From: Cupriavidus sp. D384
GTDB lineage: Bacteria; Pseudomonadota; Gammaproteobacteria; Burkholderiales; Burkholderiaceae
Length of the DNA: 64,000 nt
Reading direction: 5' to 3'
Assembly: GCF_001652915.1 (NCBI RefSeq)
Contig: NZ_BBQI01000006.1
Coordinates: 1 to 64,000 of the forward strand
The translations under genes were made by a program, and so were the position numbers. Shown piece by piece: positions 7,175 to 16,897 of the stretch. The notes under the pieces were generated by a model that was not told the origin of the DNA, ran no database searches, and was given only the letters and a program-made list of their open reading frames with translations. Numbering within the stretch: the stretch's first letter is position 1; every line of letters starts with the position of its first letter.

Positions 7175-9787
7175 TCATGTGAGTTCGCTCACGAACGCTT
7201 CAAATTGGCTGGCGTCCACCGGCGGACAAAAGAAGTGGCCCTGCCCGTAGTCGCATCCGGCAGCCACGAGAATGTCGCGCTGCGACGCTGTTTCGATCCC
7301 TTCTGCAATCACGCGGATGCGCAGTGCATGCGCCATGCCAATAATGGCACGGCACAAGGCCACGTCATCTGGACCTCGGGTCAGCGAACGGATGAAGGAG
7401 CGGTCGATCTTGATGTAGTCGACATCTAGGCGCCTCAGGTACGATAGCGAAGAATAGCCAGTGCCGAAGTCGTCCAAAGCGATTTCGATACCGGCCGCCT
7501 GGAAGCGGGCCAGTTGATTGACGACGTCGGCGCTTTGCTCCATCACCGCGCGTTCGGTGATCTCAATGACCAGGCTGCCGACTGGCAGATTCTTGCGCTC
7601 AATCACCGCGGACCACGAGTCGGATCCGCTTGCGGGCGCGCAAAACTCCATTGGGGACTTGTTCACCGAGATCTGGAAACCTTTGCCCAGCACCGCCTGC
7701 CAGCGTACAAGCTGCTCCAGCGCTTCTGTCAGCACCCATCGGCCAATATCGATGATGAGTCCGGATTCTTCTGCGACGGCGATGAAATCCGCCGGGCGGA
7801 TAGGCCCGCGGGCCGGATGGTTCCAGCGGATCAGGGCCTCAGCTTTGCATACCTTGCCCGTCCGCAGATCGACAATCGGTTGGTAGTGCAGAAGGAACTG
7901 CCCGGCTGCCGGCGCCGTGCGCAGATCATGCGTAATGCGCAGGCGCTCCTTTTCTGCCTGCAGCAGGGCCTTGGTGAACGCTTTCGAGCGATTACGTCCC
8001 TCTTTCTTGGCCGCAAACATTGCCTGGTCAGCGCACACCACCAGCGCCTCGGCGCTATCGGCGTCTTGGGGGTAGATCGCCACACCGATACTGGCCGACA
8101 CAACGACCATTTCGCCGGCCAAACTGTATGGTGCTGCTATGCGTTCCAAGATGGCTTGGGCGATGCCCTCGGCGACGCCGGTATGGCCGACCGCTGGCAG
8201 AATGACGGTGAACTCGTCGCCAGCGAGGCGGGCAACGGTATCTGTCGCGCGTATCGATCCCGTAATGCGACGCACCGCCTCCCGCAGCAACAGGTCGCCC
8301 TGGTCGTGGCCGAGGGTATCGTTCACCTCCTTGAACCGATCCAGATCAATGAACAGTAGCGCCAGCACATCCTGCGTGCTACGCGAGCGCTCGATCTCCT
8401 GCTGCAAGCGTTCAAAAAACAACCGACGGTTGGGTAGGTCCGTGAGCGCGTCATAATTTGCCTGGTGCCGGATGACCTCCTCCGCCCGGCGTTTTTCTGT
8501 CATGTCATGGATCAGCGCGACACGGCGGCGTTCGCCGTGCGCGTGGGCAAGGTAGGTATCCACAGTCAAGTAAGCTGGGAACTCGCTACCATCCTTGCGG
8601 CGAATCGGGATTTCCCCATTCCATTTTCCCGTGGCTTCCACGCTGGCTCGCAGGCGTTCCACGCGCAGCGCTGCAGTATGGCCTGTTCCACCGATGCTAT
8701 AGCCTGACCGGCCCCTGATCTCCGTGACCGTATAGCCGGTGGCGGCAGAGAATGCTGGGTTCACGTCGATGATAGTGCCGTCCAACGATGTCACCACCAT
8801 GGCCTCGCTGCTGGACGAATAGACCAGCGAAGCCAGCCGCATCTCTTCGAGATGGCGTCGCCGCTCCTCCATGGAGCGGCGTAGACTGTAGTACAACAGC
8901 GCGAGCAGCAGCGTCGACGCTATGGCACTGGCGAAAACGACACGGCGATAGGCCGCGTAGGGCGCAAGTACTAGCCCTACCGATTGGCCCACCACGAAAT
9001 TGAGTCCGAACTCCGGCATTCGGTAATACCCGAACACCCTCTCTACGCCTTCGGAGTCCGACAATGCTCTGAAGCTACCTGTAAGGCCGGCATTGCTAGC
9101 CAGATACGGGCGATCGATGATCGCCCTTGCAAGCGAGCCCTCCAAGGCCGGCACACGGGCGATGATTTGGCCAGAATTCTTGATGACCGCCGCCGCCTCG
9201 CCATCGCGGTTTGTAAAGGTCTGCGCAAAGCTCGCGAACTGATCGGGACTGACCGATACCACGATGACGCCGTCGAAGCTACCTGCTCGCAGGATCGGGC
9301 GTGTAAATTGGATGGACCATTTGTTCGAGACCTTGCCCTTCACTGGGTCGCTGATAAACAGGACATCGCGTCCGGCAGCGTTTTGATGAACCCGGAAATG
9401 CTCACGTTTGCTTAGATCAACCTTTTCGCCGGGCTCGGGTGGGGCGATGGACGAATAAACCAGCAAGCCATGCTTGTCGATCACTGCAACCTGGAACGAC
9501 AGGTCTACCACCAGGTTCTCGCGCTCCCGTACTAACTCATTGAATCCCGACTGGCTCACCAGCCAACTTGCCCTCAGGTCGAGGAGAAACTCGGATAGCC
9601 GCAGGATATTCGATTTCGAATATGCGCCGAACGCCTGGGCCTCTGCCTGGGTGCGCTCTGCGGCGTTATGCAACAAGCGCTCACGCTCGCTGACGAGCTG
9701 GAAAGCCGCGAACGACCATGTTGCAATCAGCCAGGCGGCCGCCCCTAGGTTTAAGGGGGTAAAAAACTGGCGCAAGTGCTTTAGCAT
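7175..9787 (-). CDS. Membrane-bound Cache-PAS-GGDEF-EAL cyclic-di-GMP enzyme
   Basis: 870 residues. Order: first membrane helix (about 8-28), periplasmic double-Cache-like sensor (about 50-275), second helix (about 288-308), PAS domain (about 325-435), GGDEF domain with AGDEF at about 522-526, and EAL domain with EALIRW near 649, DDFGTGYSSLSYL and IAEGIE. The active-site Gly is replaced by Ala (AGDEF), which is still active in some characterised cyclases. The EAL motifs are intact, so it may be bifunctional or mainly a phosphodiesterase. I chose ATG 9787 because GAGAAGG lies just upstream; a TTG 36 bases further up is possible. Confidence 0.9.
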   Translation of the reverse strand: MLKHLRQFFTPLNLGAAAWLIATWSFAAFQLVSERERLLHNAAERTQAEAQAFGAYSKSNILRLSEFLLDLRASWLVSQSGFNELVRERENLVVDLSFQVAVIDKHGLLVYSSIAPPEPGEKVDLSKREHFRVHQNAAGRDVLFISDPVKGKVSNKWSIQFTRPILRAGSFDGVIVVSVSPDQFASFAQTFTNRDGEAAAVIKNSGQIIARVPALEGSLARAIIDRPYLASNAGLTGSFRALSDSEGVERVFGYYRMPEFGLNFVVGQSVGLVLAPYAAYRRVVFASAIASTLLLALLYYSLRRSMEERRRHLEEMRLASLVYSSSSEAMVVTSLDGTIIDVNPAFSAATGYTVTEIRGRSGYSIGGTGHTAALRVERLRASVEATGKWNGEIPIRRKDGSEFPAYLTVDTYLAHAHGERRRVALIHDMTEKRRAEEVIRHQANYDALTDLPNRRLFFERLQQEIERSRSTQDVLALLFIDLDRFKEVNDTLGHDQGDLLLREAVRRITGSIRATDTVARLAGDEFTVILPAVGHTGVAEGIAQAILERIAAPYSLAGEMVVVSASIGVAIYPQDADSAEALVVCADQAMFAAKKEGRNRSKAFTKALLQAEKERLRITHDLRTAPAAGQFLLHYQPIVDLRTGKVCKAEALIRWNHPARGPIRPADFIAVAEESGLIIDIGRWVLTEALEQLVRWQAVLGKGFQISVNKSPMEFCAPASGSDSWSAVIERKNLPVGSLVIEITERAVMEQSADVVNQLARFQAAGIEIALDDFGTGYSSLSYLRRLDVDYIKIDRSFIRSLTRGPDDVALCRAIIGMAHALRIRVIAEGIETASQRDILVAAGCDYGQGHFFCPPVDASQFEAFVSELT

Positions 9788-10219
9788 CTTGCCTTCTCGG
9801 CGGGGCAAACGGTCCGGCATCAAATGTTTTTGCTGCGTTGCTTCGGGTCGGCATGAATTGTCAGGCTAGCCGAGGTCAGCGACGCCCACAAGCAGCTCCC
9901 CCTTTGGCACTCTGTTCTTCGAAATCGGACACTTCGAGCCCAATGAATCACATATCAAGCCAGCCGTGACGCCTGAAGACCCCCGTGCACGATCTTAGCG
10001 CGAGCAATGAAGTTCTCAGCATAGCGCCGCCGGACGGAAACATTGTGCGGGGGATGGGGTTTTGATCGCGCCGTTGAAAAGGAGGGTGCACGCAGAACGC
10101 CGCTTCGCTACTCTGTCAAGGGTCCTTCGTGCCGTCCAACCCGAGCGCGGAGATGGGTCGATCACAAGCTACCGGCCATAACGGCGGCCAACGGGTCGGC
10201 CGAGGTCGGCCATTCTCAG
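9788..10219. other. Intergenic region without visible gene
   Basis: 432 bases between two minus-strand genes. It contains the palindrome GGCCGAGGTCGGCC (10198-10211) just after the cyclophilin stop, without a T-run. No convincing open frame. Confidence 0.4.
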
Positions 10220-11635
10220 TCACCAAGATCCCTCTTGCGTGTGTCCGTTGTGGCGAGAAAGCACTCTGTCCCAGCCGTATTCGGTCTTCTGGCCTGGTTT
10301 CGCCCCCTGTGAAGCGACCCTCAACAATTCTTGCTTCCGGGCCTGATACGCACGCAGCAGGCAGGAGTCGACTGGCCGCTTGCTCGCATACCCCGAAAGC
10401 AGCTCGATTGTCTCTTCCGTTTTTGCCAGGCCAGCGCTGTGGAAGTCATCGGCAACATTGCGAATGTATCGAGCAGCCGATTCAGGATCTTTCCTGTTCA
10501 CGCCAGCGTTCGGCCCCGTGTACATAGCCTTGAGCTCGGACTCACAAATGAGGCCACCTTGCGCTAACCCGCTTTGCGCTTGCCCACCTTGCGACGTCGC
10601 GGGAAAATCGCTCGGTTGCGCAGTTGGCACTCTCACAGCACCCTTCGCAAGCGCATCTCGGCGGGCCAGCCAGGCGCGCTTCATACACGCTCCGAGCTCA
10701 TCTCCCTCCTGAACTTCCACGACGTTCGCAATTGACTCTGCCTCAGCGGCCGATGAGTTGGCGTAGCTTGCCATCGTTTCCTCGTACCAGCGCTGCTCAA
10801 CTTCGGGCAACTGGGCATCGGTGTTGGCTTTATCCCCAAGGGCTTTCCGGCGAAGCTCAGCATAGCAAAGAGGACCCGCGCTTTGCTTGGACTTCGCGCC
10901 ACGTCCCTGGGTCTTGGACAGCCGTCGCTCCATGTCCGCATTGAGCGGCGTGCCGGGTGCGCCGGCGGAGGCTGGTTCAGGCGCCAACATAGCCTGTTTT
11001 CCGCCCTTCTTGCGCTGCCCAGCAGTATCTGGGACCGCTGCAGGGTCAGCGACCGACTGCGCGGGCGAGGTATCGATCGCCGCGGACAGGATCGTAATGG
11101 GCGTCGTAGGCACATTGGAGAACCCGCGAACCGTCGAAGTCGAGACGTTGGCCATCGAGTCAACGACATCCATGCCTCTCACTACTTTCCCGAAGACCGC
11201 ATACCCATAGCCGTCCGGATTCGGTGCGTTCAAGTTGGCGTTGTCCTGCAGGTTGATGAAGAACTGATTGGTCGCAGAGTTTGGATCGACCATCCGTGCT
11301 GCTGCGAGCGTGCCGCGATCGTTTCGCAGCCCGTTGTTCGCTTCAAGCGGTACCCGTCCGTAGGTCGGCTTTTCATTCAGATTGGCGTCCAACCCGCCAC
11401 CCTGGACCATGAAGCCAGGGATTACGCGGTGAAAGACGGTGCCGGAGTAAGCGCCGGAGCTGACGTACTGCAGGAAATTGGAGACTGTCCGCGGTGCTTT
11501 GTCGGGATAAAGCTCGACGACGATGTCGCCGGAGCTCGTGGATATTTTGACCCGGGGGGCGTCTTCCGCGACGGCGACCATTGGCATGAAGGCCGCCAGT
11601 ACGAGCACATACTTGCGAAGGGATCTCGCGAACAT
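10220..11635 (-). CDS. Exported cyclophilin-type peptidyl-prolyl isomerase with C-terminal repeats
   Basis: 471 residues. Signal peptide at 1-23 (cleavage after AVA). Cyclophilin domain at about 27-193 with [13 protein letters not shown], a core NQFFIN segment and the closing GMDVVD strand, predicted to accelerate proline isomerisation in the periplasm. The C-terminal 210 residues are not part of the family: they hold two related units of about 80 residues, one starting [11 protein letters not shown] and ending [13 protein letters not shown], the other starting [10 protein letters not shown] and ending [13 protein letters not shown]. Each unit keeps two cysteines. Linker rich in Pro/Ala. Lone gene. 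Confidence 0.85.
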   Translation of the reverse strand: MFARSLRKYVLVLAAFMPMVAVAEDAPRVKISTSSGDIVVELYPDKAPRTVSNFLQYVSSGAYSGTVFHRVIPGFMVQGGGLDANLNEKPTYGRVPLEANNGLRNDRGTLAAARMVDPNSATNQFFINLQDNANLNAPNPDGYGYAVFGKVVRGMDVVDSMANVSTSTVRGFSNVPTTPITILSAAIDTSPAQSVADPAAVPDTAGQRKKGGKQAMLAPEPASAGAPGTPLNADMERRLSKTQGRGAKSKQSAGPLCYAELRRKALGDKANTDAQLPEVEQRWYEETMASYANSSAAEAESIANVVEVQEGDELGACMKRAWLARRDALAKGAVRVPTAQPSDFPATSQGGQAQSGLAQGGLICESELKAMYTGPNAGVNRKDPESAARYIRNVADDFHSAGLAKTEETIELLSGYASKRPVDSCLLRAYQARKQELLRVASQGAKPGQKTEYGWDRVLSRHNGHTQEGSW

Positions 11636-12440
11636 ATGGTGTTAGATCGTTGAAATTGAAGTTCTTGGATGTGGCGGCGAGATTCTGAACGAGCGGCGCA
11701 GCAAACGCATCACCAGAATTGGGTATCCAGGGCTCAAGCGTTGGCTAAACCTAACGCTCCCGTGGAATGTGGCGCGTAGCCACCCTAGCGCGGCACTGCG
11801 TCTAACAATTTGGTAGGGGTTAGTTCCCGGCTAGTTTCGTGGCGGCATCATGAACTTGACGCCTCTTATGCTGGCCTCGCTACAACCATGCGACTGGAGG
11901 GGCCGCCACCAACTCCTCGTTCCCTACCAGTTCAAGTCATTAAATGACGACTCATCGAAAAACCGTGTTGGGTCGTCAACTGTCTTCCCCCTCCTCGACG
12001 CGCCGCTAAGCCGAAGGAGCCGGCCGCAATTTATGTGAAATGCGGTGCGTAGGTCGGAATCATGCGCCAATTGTCGTACTACCCTTCGCTGTCGGCCCTC
12101 CCTGATCGCCAATCATCAGTGAGCAATAGTTCGTCCGACTCAAGCCGGCCAGGAGCGGCCGCTCGACGGATAGCCGAAGATCGACAACTATTTCGGTTCA
12201 CAATTGTTGGACCTGCTTCTTATGCCGAACCCAACCCATGTCTTTGCGGGCTGCAAGTACCTCTATCTCGACAGATTGTTTGAACCGTCTAAGAATCAGT
12301 TGGCGATGCGGGTGCTCGAAGCCACGGATCACGAGCCAGTTCCCGCCGAGGTCATTTAACGCCGAACCGGTCAAAGCTGTGAGAAATATCCGTGCGCGAG
12401 CGATAGCGACAACTCCGTCAAACCAGTCGCTTAGCAGTTA
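11636..12440. other. Mostly non-coding region
   Basis: 800 bases between the cyclophilin gene and the lipoprotein terminator. Apart from a 45-codon frame at 12222-12359 (listed separately) I see no gene, repeat or obvious promoter. Confidence 0.35.
12222..12359 (+). CDS. Possible small gene or gene remnant (45 aa)
   Basis: A frame from ATG 12222 to TAA 12359 reads like real protein (MPNPTHVFAGCKYLYLDRLF...) and stays open upstream to about 12173 without an ATG. No good ribosome-binding site. It could be the C-terminal fragment of a lost gene. No family recognised. Confidence 0.25.
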   Translation: MPNPTHVFAGCKYLYLDRLFEPSKNQLAMRVLEATDHEPVPAEVI

Positions 12441-12475
12441 GAAAGTCCCGCACGGCCGAAGCCGCGCGGGTCCTT
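12441..12475 (-). terminator. Rho-independent terminator of the lipoprotein gene
   Basis: On the minus strand CCCGCGCGGC-TTCG-GCCGTGCGGG forms a 10-bp stem with a stable TTCG loop, followed by ACTTTCT. It lies 35 bases after the stop of the lipoprotein gene. Confidence 0.75.
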
Positions 12476-12504
12476 GTGCAGATCCCTAGGTCAGCCAGTT
12501 CGGC

Positions 12505-14109
12505 TTACGGTCGGTCGATCGAGATGGAGTAGAACGGGTTGGTCGGGTTCACGTTGATGGAAACGGTCAGGCCGGTGTTCGACAGGCTCATGCCAATGGA
12601 CTCGGCCGCACCGGGCAGGCCGTTGACCGGCAACACTTCCGGTCGGTAACGTAGGCCAACGGAGGGCCGGTTGTCTTGCCACGTGTCGATACGGCCATCG
12701 CTGCGCTGGCGCGTGTAGGTGCTGGTAGCCGGGGCGACGGCAATCACGGTGTTCGAGAACGTCGTGATGTCGGTACCACCGGTGGGGTTCAGCGCTGCGT
12801 CCCAGTAGGCGTTGGTGAAGCCCACTGCTGGCAGTGCGCGTGCCACCGGATGGCGCGCGACCATGAATCCGTCCGCATGCACGATCACGATGGCCAGTTG
12901 CCCATCCACGCCCTTGAAGCCGAATGCGCGAGCGGTGCCGGTGGTGTCGGTAAGATCAAAGCCACCGCTGGCGTTGGCCGAGAACGCCGGCAGGTCGCTG
13001 GCCGGCCAGGGCTGGCCGCAGCCACTCAAGCCGCAATCGGCAGCCTTGGTGAACTTGCCCGCGGCATCCACCGTGAACTGGATCAGGCCCGAGCCGTAGT
13101 TGCCCGGGTTGGTCTCACGTTCAAAGCTCATCGCCACCCAGTCGCCCGCCAGTTCGGACATCGGAATGGTCTGCTCCGGAATCAGCAGGCTCGCTGCGCC
13201 GGCGCGACGCTCCAGTCCGATGCCGGACTTCGATACCAGCAGTCGGGCATCGTTGTTGCCGAAGCGGCAGGCTTCAGTGGCATTCGCGTCGAAGTGCTCC
13301 GATGCGCTTGTGGCGTCATTGGTGCGATTGAGTGCCACGGCATCCACGGTGAAGCGCTGGATCGTGTTGGCGGTCAGGTCCACCTTCTGGTACTTGCCGC
13401 TGCGGTACGACGCGCAGGTGGCCGAGGCCGGATTCAGCAGTGTCTTGATGCCGTCCGTCGAACCCTTGTTGGTGGCCACCGCATCGGACAGGTCAGCGAT
13501 CGACGTCTTGGACGAAGCGAGTGCGTCGCCCAGGGTATCGAGTCGCTGGTCGAGCGCGTTGCCCGGCGTGCTGCCATGTGCGGCGACGAGCGTGTCCTTG
13601 AGCGGGTCCACGCCGGTCAGATCGACCGTGCCGGTCAGGATCAGCTTGACCGCTTGAATCGCGCCATTGAGACCGTCGGCATTCAGCTTCGATTGCGCGG
13701 TGGCATCGAAGCTTTCGAAGAAGTCCTTGGTGTTGCCGCCGGCCAGCGATGCCGTGACCAGTTCGGTCAGCGGCGTGATGTTGGCAACAGCACTCGTGCT
13801 CGTGCCCGCCTCCACCACCGAATGCAACGTTACGCCGTCTACCGTAGTGACGCTCAGCACACATGGGCGCTTGGCGTCCGCGATGTTGATGACGAACGTG
13901 CCGTCGGCGGCCGTGGTAGCCGTACCACTACCGGATGCGCATTTGGCCTGTACGGTGGCATTTGCCAGTGCCGCGCCCACGGCGGCCGTACCGGATAGCT
14001 TCGTGGTCGATGCCGCGGGTGTAGCCGACGGCGCTCCCGAATCGGAACCGCCACCACAGGCGCTCAGTGCCGCTGCAGCGATGGCCGCGAGAATAATTCT
14101 TGTTTTCAT
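12505..14109 (-). CDS. Large lipoprotein of unknown function
   Basis: 534 residues with a lipoprotein signal (lipobox LSAC, Cys18) followed by a flexible Gly/Ser/Ala/Thr stretch. Residues about 36-115 look like a carboxypeptidase-regulatory/transthyretin-like beta domain (TKLSGTAAVGAALANATV...). The rest, with several Cys, is beta-rich and unassigned. The protein is predicted to be anchored in the outer membrane facing the periplasm or surface. Transcribed divergently from the LuxR-type regulator; the shared 239-base spacer may hold the controls. Own terminator downstream. Confidence 0.75.
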   Translation of the reverse strand: MKTRIILAAIAAAALSACGGGSDSGAPSATPAASTTKLSGTAAVGAALANATVQAKCASGSGTATTAADGTFVINIADAKRPCVLSVTTVDGVTLHSVVEAGTSTSAVANITPLTELVTASLAGGNTKDFFESFDATAQSKLNADGLNGAIQAVKLILTGTVDLTGVDPLKDTLVAAHGSTPGNALDQRLDTLGDALASSKTSIADLSDAVATNKGSTDGIKTLLNPASATCASYRSGKYQKVDLTANTIQRFTVDAVALNRTNDATSASEHFDANATEACRFGNNDARLLVSKSGIGLERRAGAASLLIPEQTIPMSELAGDWVAMSFERETNPGNYGSGLIQFTVDAAGKFTKAADCGLSGCGQPWPASDLPAFSANASGGFDLTDTTGTARAFGFKGVDGQLAIVIVHADGFMVARHPVARALPAVGFTNAYWDAALNPTGGTDITTFSNTVIAVAPATSTYTRQRSDGRIDTWQDNRPSVGLRYRPEVLPVNGLPGAAESIGMSLSNTGLTVSINVNPTNPFYSISIDRP

Positions 14110-14348
14110 AAACCGGATTCCCCCTGTCGTTTTTCAGAAAGCGAGAGACGTGCATGGGCCGTCTTCGCGCCACGATTTTCTGAAATGAAACATCGGTCCG
14201 CATCATTCATTTGAATGAAGAGCCGTCAATCCCCCAGTTCGCGGGGCACGATTTAGCTCGACGTTGTGGGAAGCTGGACACAGCCCGCTAGAGGCTTGTC
14301 GGCGCATGCGCCGATCAGAAGGAAAACAGATCCTTTGGGGAGGAAGGC

Positions 14349-15458
14349 TTGCTACGGGACCATCTTATCGGCGACCTCTATGAGGCCGCGGTACAGCACG
14401 ACGGGTTTCTCGACGTGTTTCAAACAACAGTCGAAGCGCTGGGGGCCAGCGGATTCCATATGTTCAGTTGGGATCCGGAACGCAATGCCCCCCATTTGTC
14501 TGCCTACACGTCGGACAGACACTGGGATTCAGTCGTGGCGCTCTATGACCAGTATTACGGCGCCCTGGACCCGCGGCGTGAAGTGGTAGCCAAAGCCGCA
14601 ATCGGCGAGTTCCAATTTTGCCAAGACTACCTGAGCGAGACCGACGTCGCGCGCAGCGAGTTTTACCAGGACTTCCATATCCCGACGGGCTTCCGCTACC
14701 TGGCCGGTGCGCGCCTGGCGCGGCCCGGTTCCGATGACATCCTTCTCGGATTGTTACGAATGAACGATCGACCGGCCTATTCAGACCAGGAACGCCACGG
14801 CATCAGCGGCATGGCCATTCACCTGCAGCGTGCCATCAACCTCTGGCAGGACGCGTGCGTGCTGAATCGGGATGCAGCCATCGGATCAGAACTGATGGCG
14901 CAGTTGGGCGTCGCTGTGTTCGCCCTCGATGGCGACTTGAAACTTGTCTTCGCCAACAAGTCGGCGGAAGCGGTGTTGCGCGCCACGACCTGCCTAAGGC
15001 TCAATCACGGGAAACTGTCGGCTACCGTGGCAGCCGAGAACACGAGACTGCAGGCTGCGATGGCGGATACGCTCAGATCGCGCCAGGGGGAAAGCGTAGC
15101 GCTGCGTGCAGCACCGGGTCTTCCGCCCGAAATCTTCCTGGGCATCAGTCGCCTGTCGGGCGCAGCTACGCGTATGACATTCGGTCATGCGGAAATCCTG
15201 GTGACGGTCAGGCGCAGGGGTTCGGTACCGATGGTTCGTGCCAGGCAACTGCAGCAAGCGTTCGGGCTGACCGCGGCAGAGGCGGCTGTCGGCGAAGCGC
15301 TAATCGGCGGCAAGACCCCCGACGAGTACGCCATCGCCGCCGGCGTATCCGTCGCCACCGTTCGGACCCAGTTGCGCGCAATCTTCGAGAAAACCGGCTC
15401 GCGTTCGCAGGCAGAAGCGGTCGGGGCCATGCTGCATCTTCCGCCGCAGACACCGTGA
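14349..15458 (+). CDS. LuxR-family transcriptional regulator
   Basis: 369 residues. The C-terminal part (about 300-362) is a LuxR/GerE helix-turn-helix: FGLTAAEAAVGEALIGG, then GVSVATVRTQLRAIFEKTGS. The N-terminal 280 residues contain a PAS/GAF-like sensor, with no acyl-homoserine-lactone signature evident. Start is TTG at 14349 with GGAGGAAGG in front. Divergent from the lipoprotein gene, which makes that gene a plausible target. Ligand unknown. Confidence 0.85.
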   Translation: MLRDHLIGDLYEAAVQHDGFLDVFQTTVEALGASGFHMFSWDPERNAPHLSAYTSDRHWDSVVALYDQYYGALDPRREVVAKAAIGEFQFCQDYLSETDVARSEFYQDFHIPTGFRYLAGARLARPGSDDILLGLLRMNDRPAYSDQERHGISGMAIHLQRAINLWQDACVLNRDAAIGSELMAQLGVAVFALDGDLKLVFANKSAEAVLRATTCLRLNHGKLSATVAAENTRLQAAMADTLRSRQGESVALRAAPGLPPEIFLGISRLSGAATRMTFGHAEILVTVRRRGSVPMVRARQLQQAFGLTAAEAAVGEALIGGKTPDEYAIAAGVSVATVRTQLRAIFEKTGSRSQAEAVGAMLHLPPQTP

Positions 15459-15711
15459 CCGGCGCAATTTCATAACGCCTGATCGGTGCAGAGGTCAATA
15501 TTGTCCAAGCATGCCACTTGCCACTCCCGAGGCGGTGTTTGTGTCGGACCCGTAGCTGCTGGTCTGGCGGCTTACCGAAAATTCCCATCACCAGAGCCAT
15601 TCGATGGCTCATGCAACCAATTTCCGGCCGTTGGCTAAGGCGAGTCGTAGCGGCTGCTAAGGGTCGGTCAGCGACCGTCGGCGGCAGAGGCTTCGGACTA
15701 CGTGTGGCACG

Positions 15712-15960
15712 TCAGATGTCCCCGAGCCAGCCGTCCGCCGCGATCCGCGCACGGCGCACGGACGCGTCCTCGGCCGCGCGCTGGGTACCGTAGCCCGACA
15801 AGGAAAAATAAGGCCCGCACAACCGCACCCGGCTGTCATTCTCGACCGTCACCTCGTAGTCCCACTCCCAGCTGCCGGCCGGCGAGATGACCTGGAAAAC
15901 GAAGAGTTGCAGCACGAGTCCGCGATAGGGTCGGCTGGTGCGCCCCGTTGGATCGTTCAA
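15712..15960 (-). CDS. 82-aa conserved protein of a duplicated cassette (copy 2), TTG start
   Basis: Paralogue of the 3645-3893 gene, 82 residues, about 75 percent identical by eye over the last 70 residues (WEWDYEVTVEN, RVRLCGPYFSLSGYGTQRA, ARIAADGWLGDI). The TTG at 15960 is the only sensible start, preceded by GGGG inside a hairpin. Conservation extends through the leader and upstream terminator, so the whole promoter-gene unit was duplicated. Function unknown; one invariant Cys (in RLCGPY) is noteworthy. Confidence 0.65.
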   Translation of the reverse strand: MNDPTGRTSRPYRGLVLQLFVFQVISPAGSWEWDYEVTVENDSRVRLCGPYFSLSGYGTQRAAEDASVRRARIAADGWLGDI

Positions 15961-15966
15961 GTTTTG

Positions 15967-16008
15967 CCCCGGTATGCCACCAGGGGTGAGCGTGCCGGCA
16001 CGGCACGC
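15967..16008 (-). promoter_or_regulatory. Structured leader, cassette copy 2
   Basis: On the minus strand a perfect hairpin GCGTGCCG-TGC-CGGCACGC (15990-16008) is followed by CCCC-T-GGT-GGCAT-ACC-GGGG (15967-15986), whose GGGG is the ribosome-binding site of the TTG-start gene. Both match copy 1 in position with compensating base changes. The upstream block GTAGCATGAATCTCAC is also shared. Confidence 0.5.
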
Positions 16009-16121
16009 ATCAAGACACCCGAGTAGTGAGATTCATGCTACGCGCGCCGGTATGCCTTCCTGTCAGTGTTTGTCTGATTCTGGCGAGGCAGGGGTTACCG
16101 CCTCGAGGCGGGGTACGTCCC

Positions 16122-16154
16122 CCAAAAACCACCTGATGCCGCAAGGCGTCAGGT
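16122..16154 (-). terminator. Rho-independent terminator upstream of cassette copy 2
   Basis: On the minus strand ACCTGACGCC-TTGC-GGCATCAGGT (one G-T pair) followed by GG and five T. It lies about 160 bases before the small gene's start, as in copy 1. Confidence 0.7.
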
Positions 16155-16381
16155 CAATAGCTCACGGCAGACGCGCGCTCCTTCGAGAGCGACAGATCAG
16201 GAAAGCGCACCTGCGTTTTGCACCCATCCAAAAGTGGGAGCGGCTGTACTAAGATCATTTCTGAGGCGTTTCGCAAGCAGCGCCTCGGCCGTTTGGGCGC
16301 CCGCCGTTTCCAGTCACCGGCGGGCCTTTTCCCAACCGGGCGGCACGGGATCCCCACGCCCACTCCATTTCTGCTGTCACC

Positions 16382-16705
16382 ATGAACATCGTCCTGTTGC
16401 GCCACGGCAATCGGGCTCTGCTCCTGCCGGCTGGCCGTTCCCTCATCGACTGTCCCCTCCACGTCCGTCTCTGGCTCGGCGCGCCCCAGACCGAGGTCAC
16501 CACGCAGCTCACCGCGGACACGCCGATGCCCGGCATCCATCCGCCCATCGTGCTGGCCGAGATTTTGCACAACGGGTTCTGCGCCCTCGATGTGTATGGC
16601 GTGGTGCGGGGGCTTTCCCGCCCCTTGCCGCGGCCGCCGCCGGTGGGGGCGCGGAAGGACGCGGCGGATGCCATTGCATGGGAATTTCTAAAAGACGAGG
16701 TGTGA
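16382..16705 (+). CDS. Hypothetical protein (107 aa)
   Basis: 107 residues, no signal peptide, with an Arg/Pro-rich stretch at about 80-92 (SRPLPRPPPVGARKD). No recognised domain. It lies between the duplicated cassette and the recombinase gene and is convergent with the latter. There is no clear ribosome-binding site, but the frame is long for this spacer and codon use fits the neighbourhood. Confidence 0.45.
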   Translation: MNIVLLRHGNRALLLPAGRSLIDCPLHVRLWLGAPQTEVTTQLTADTPMPGIHPPIVLAEILHNGFCALDVYGVVRGLSRPLPRPPPVGARKDAADAIAWEFLKDEV

Positions 16706-16897
16706 CTGCCTGGAAACCCGCGTGGTTAAGCCAGAGTGAGGTTTACTTCGCATCGATCCATCATTGGCCGGATTGTGGCCCGCTGCAGTCATTCGATTCA
16801 ACCCAACTGAACGGCTCCCTTGGGTCGATCTGAGCCATCTGGCTTGGGCTCGACAAGGCGCAGGTTCGCCTGCGGCGCCAGCCGGCCTGAGAGATTG

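Noticed and set aside
12676-13998. 440-codon plus-strand frame opposite the lipoprotein gene
   Set aside because: Composition typical of an antisense shadow; the minus strand has a lipobox, ribosome context and terminator.
16859-16874. Hairpin CGCAGG-TTCG-CCTGCG after the recombinase as a terminator
   Set aside because: Stem is perfect but no T-run follows on the minus strand, so it is mentioned only in the gene entry.
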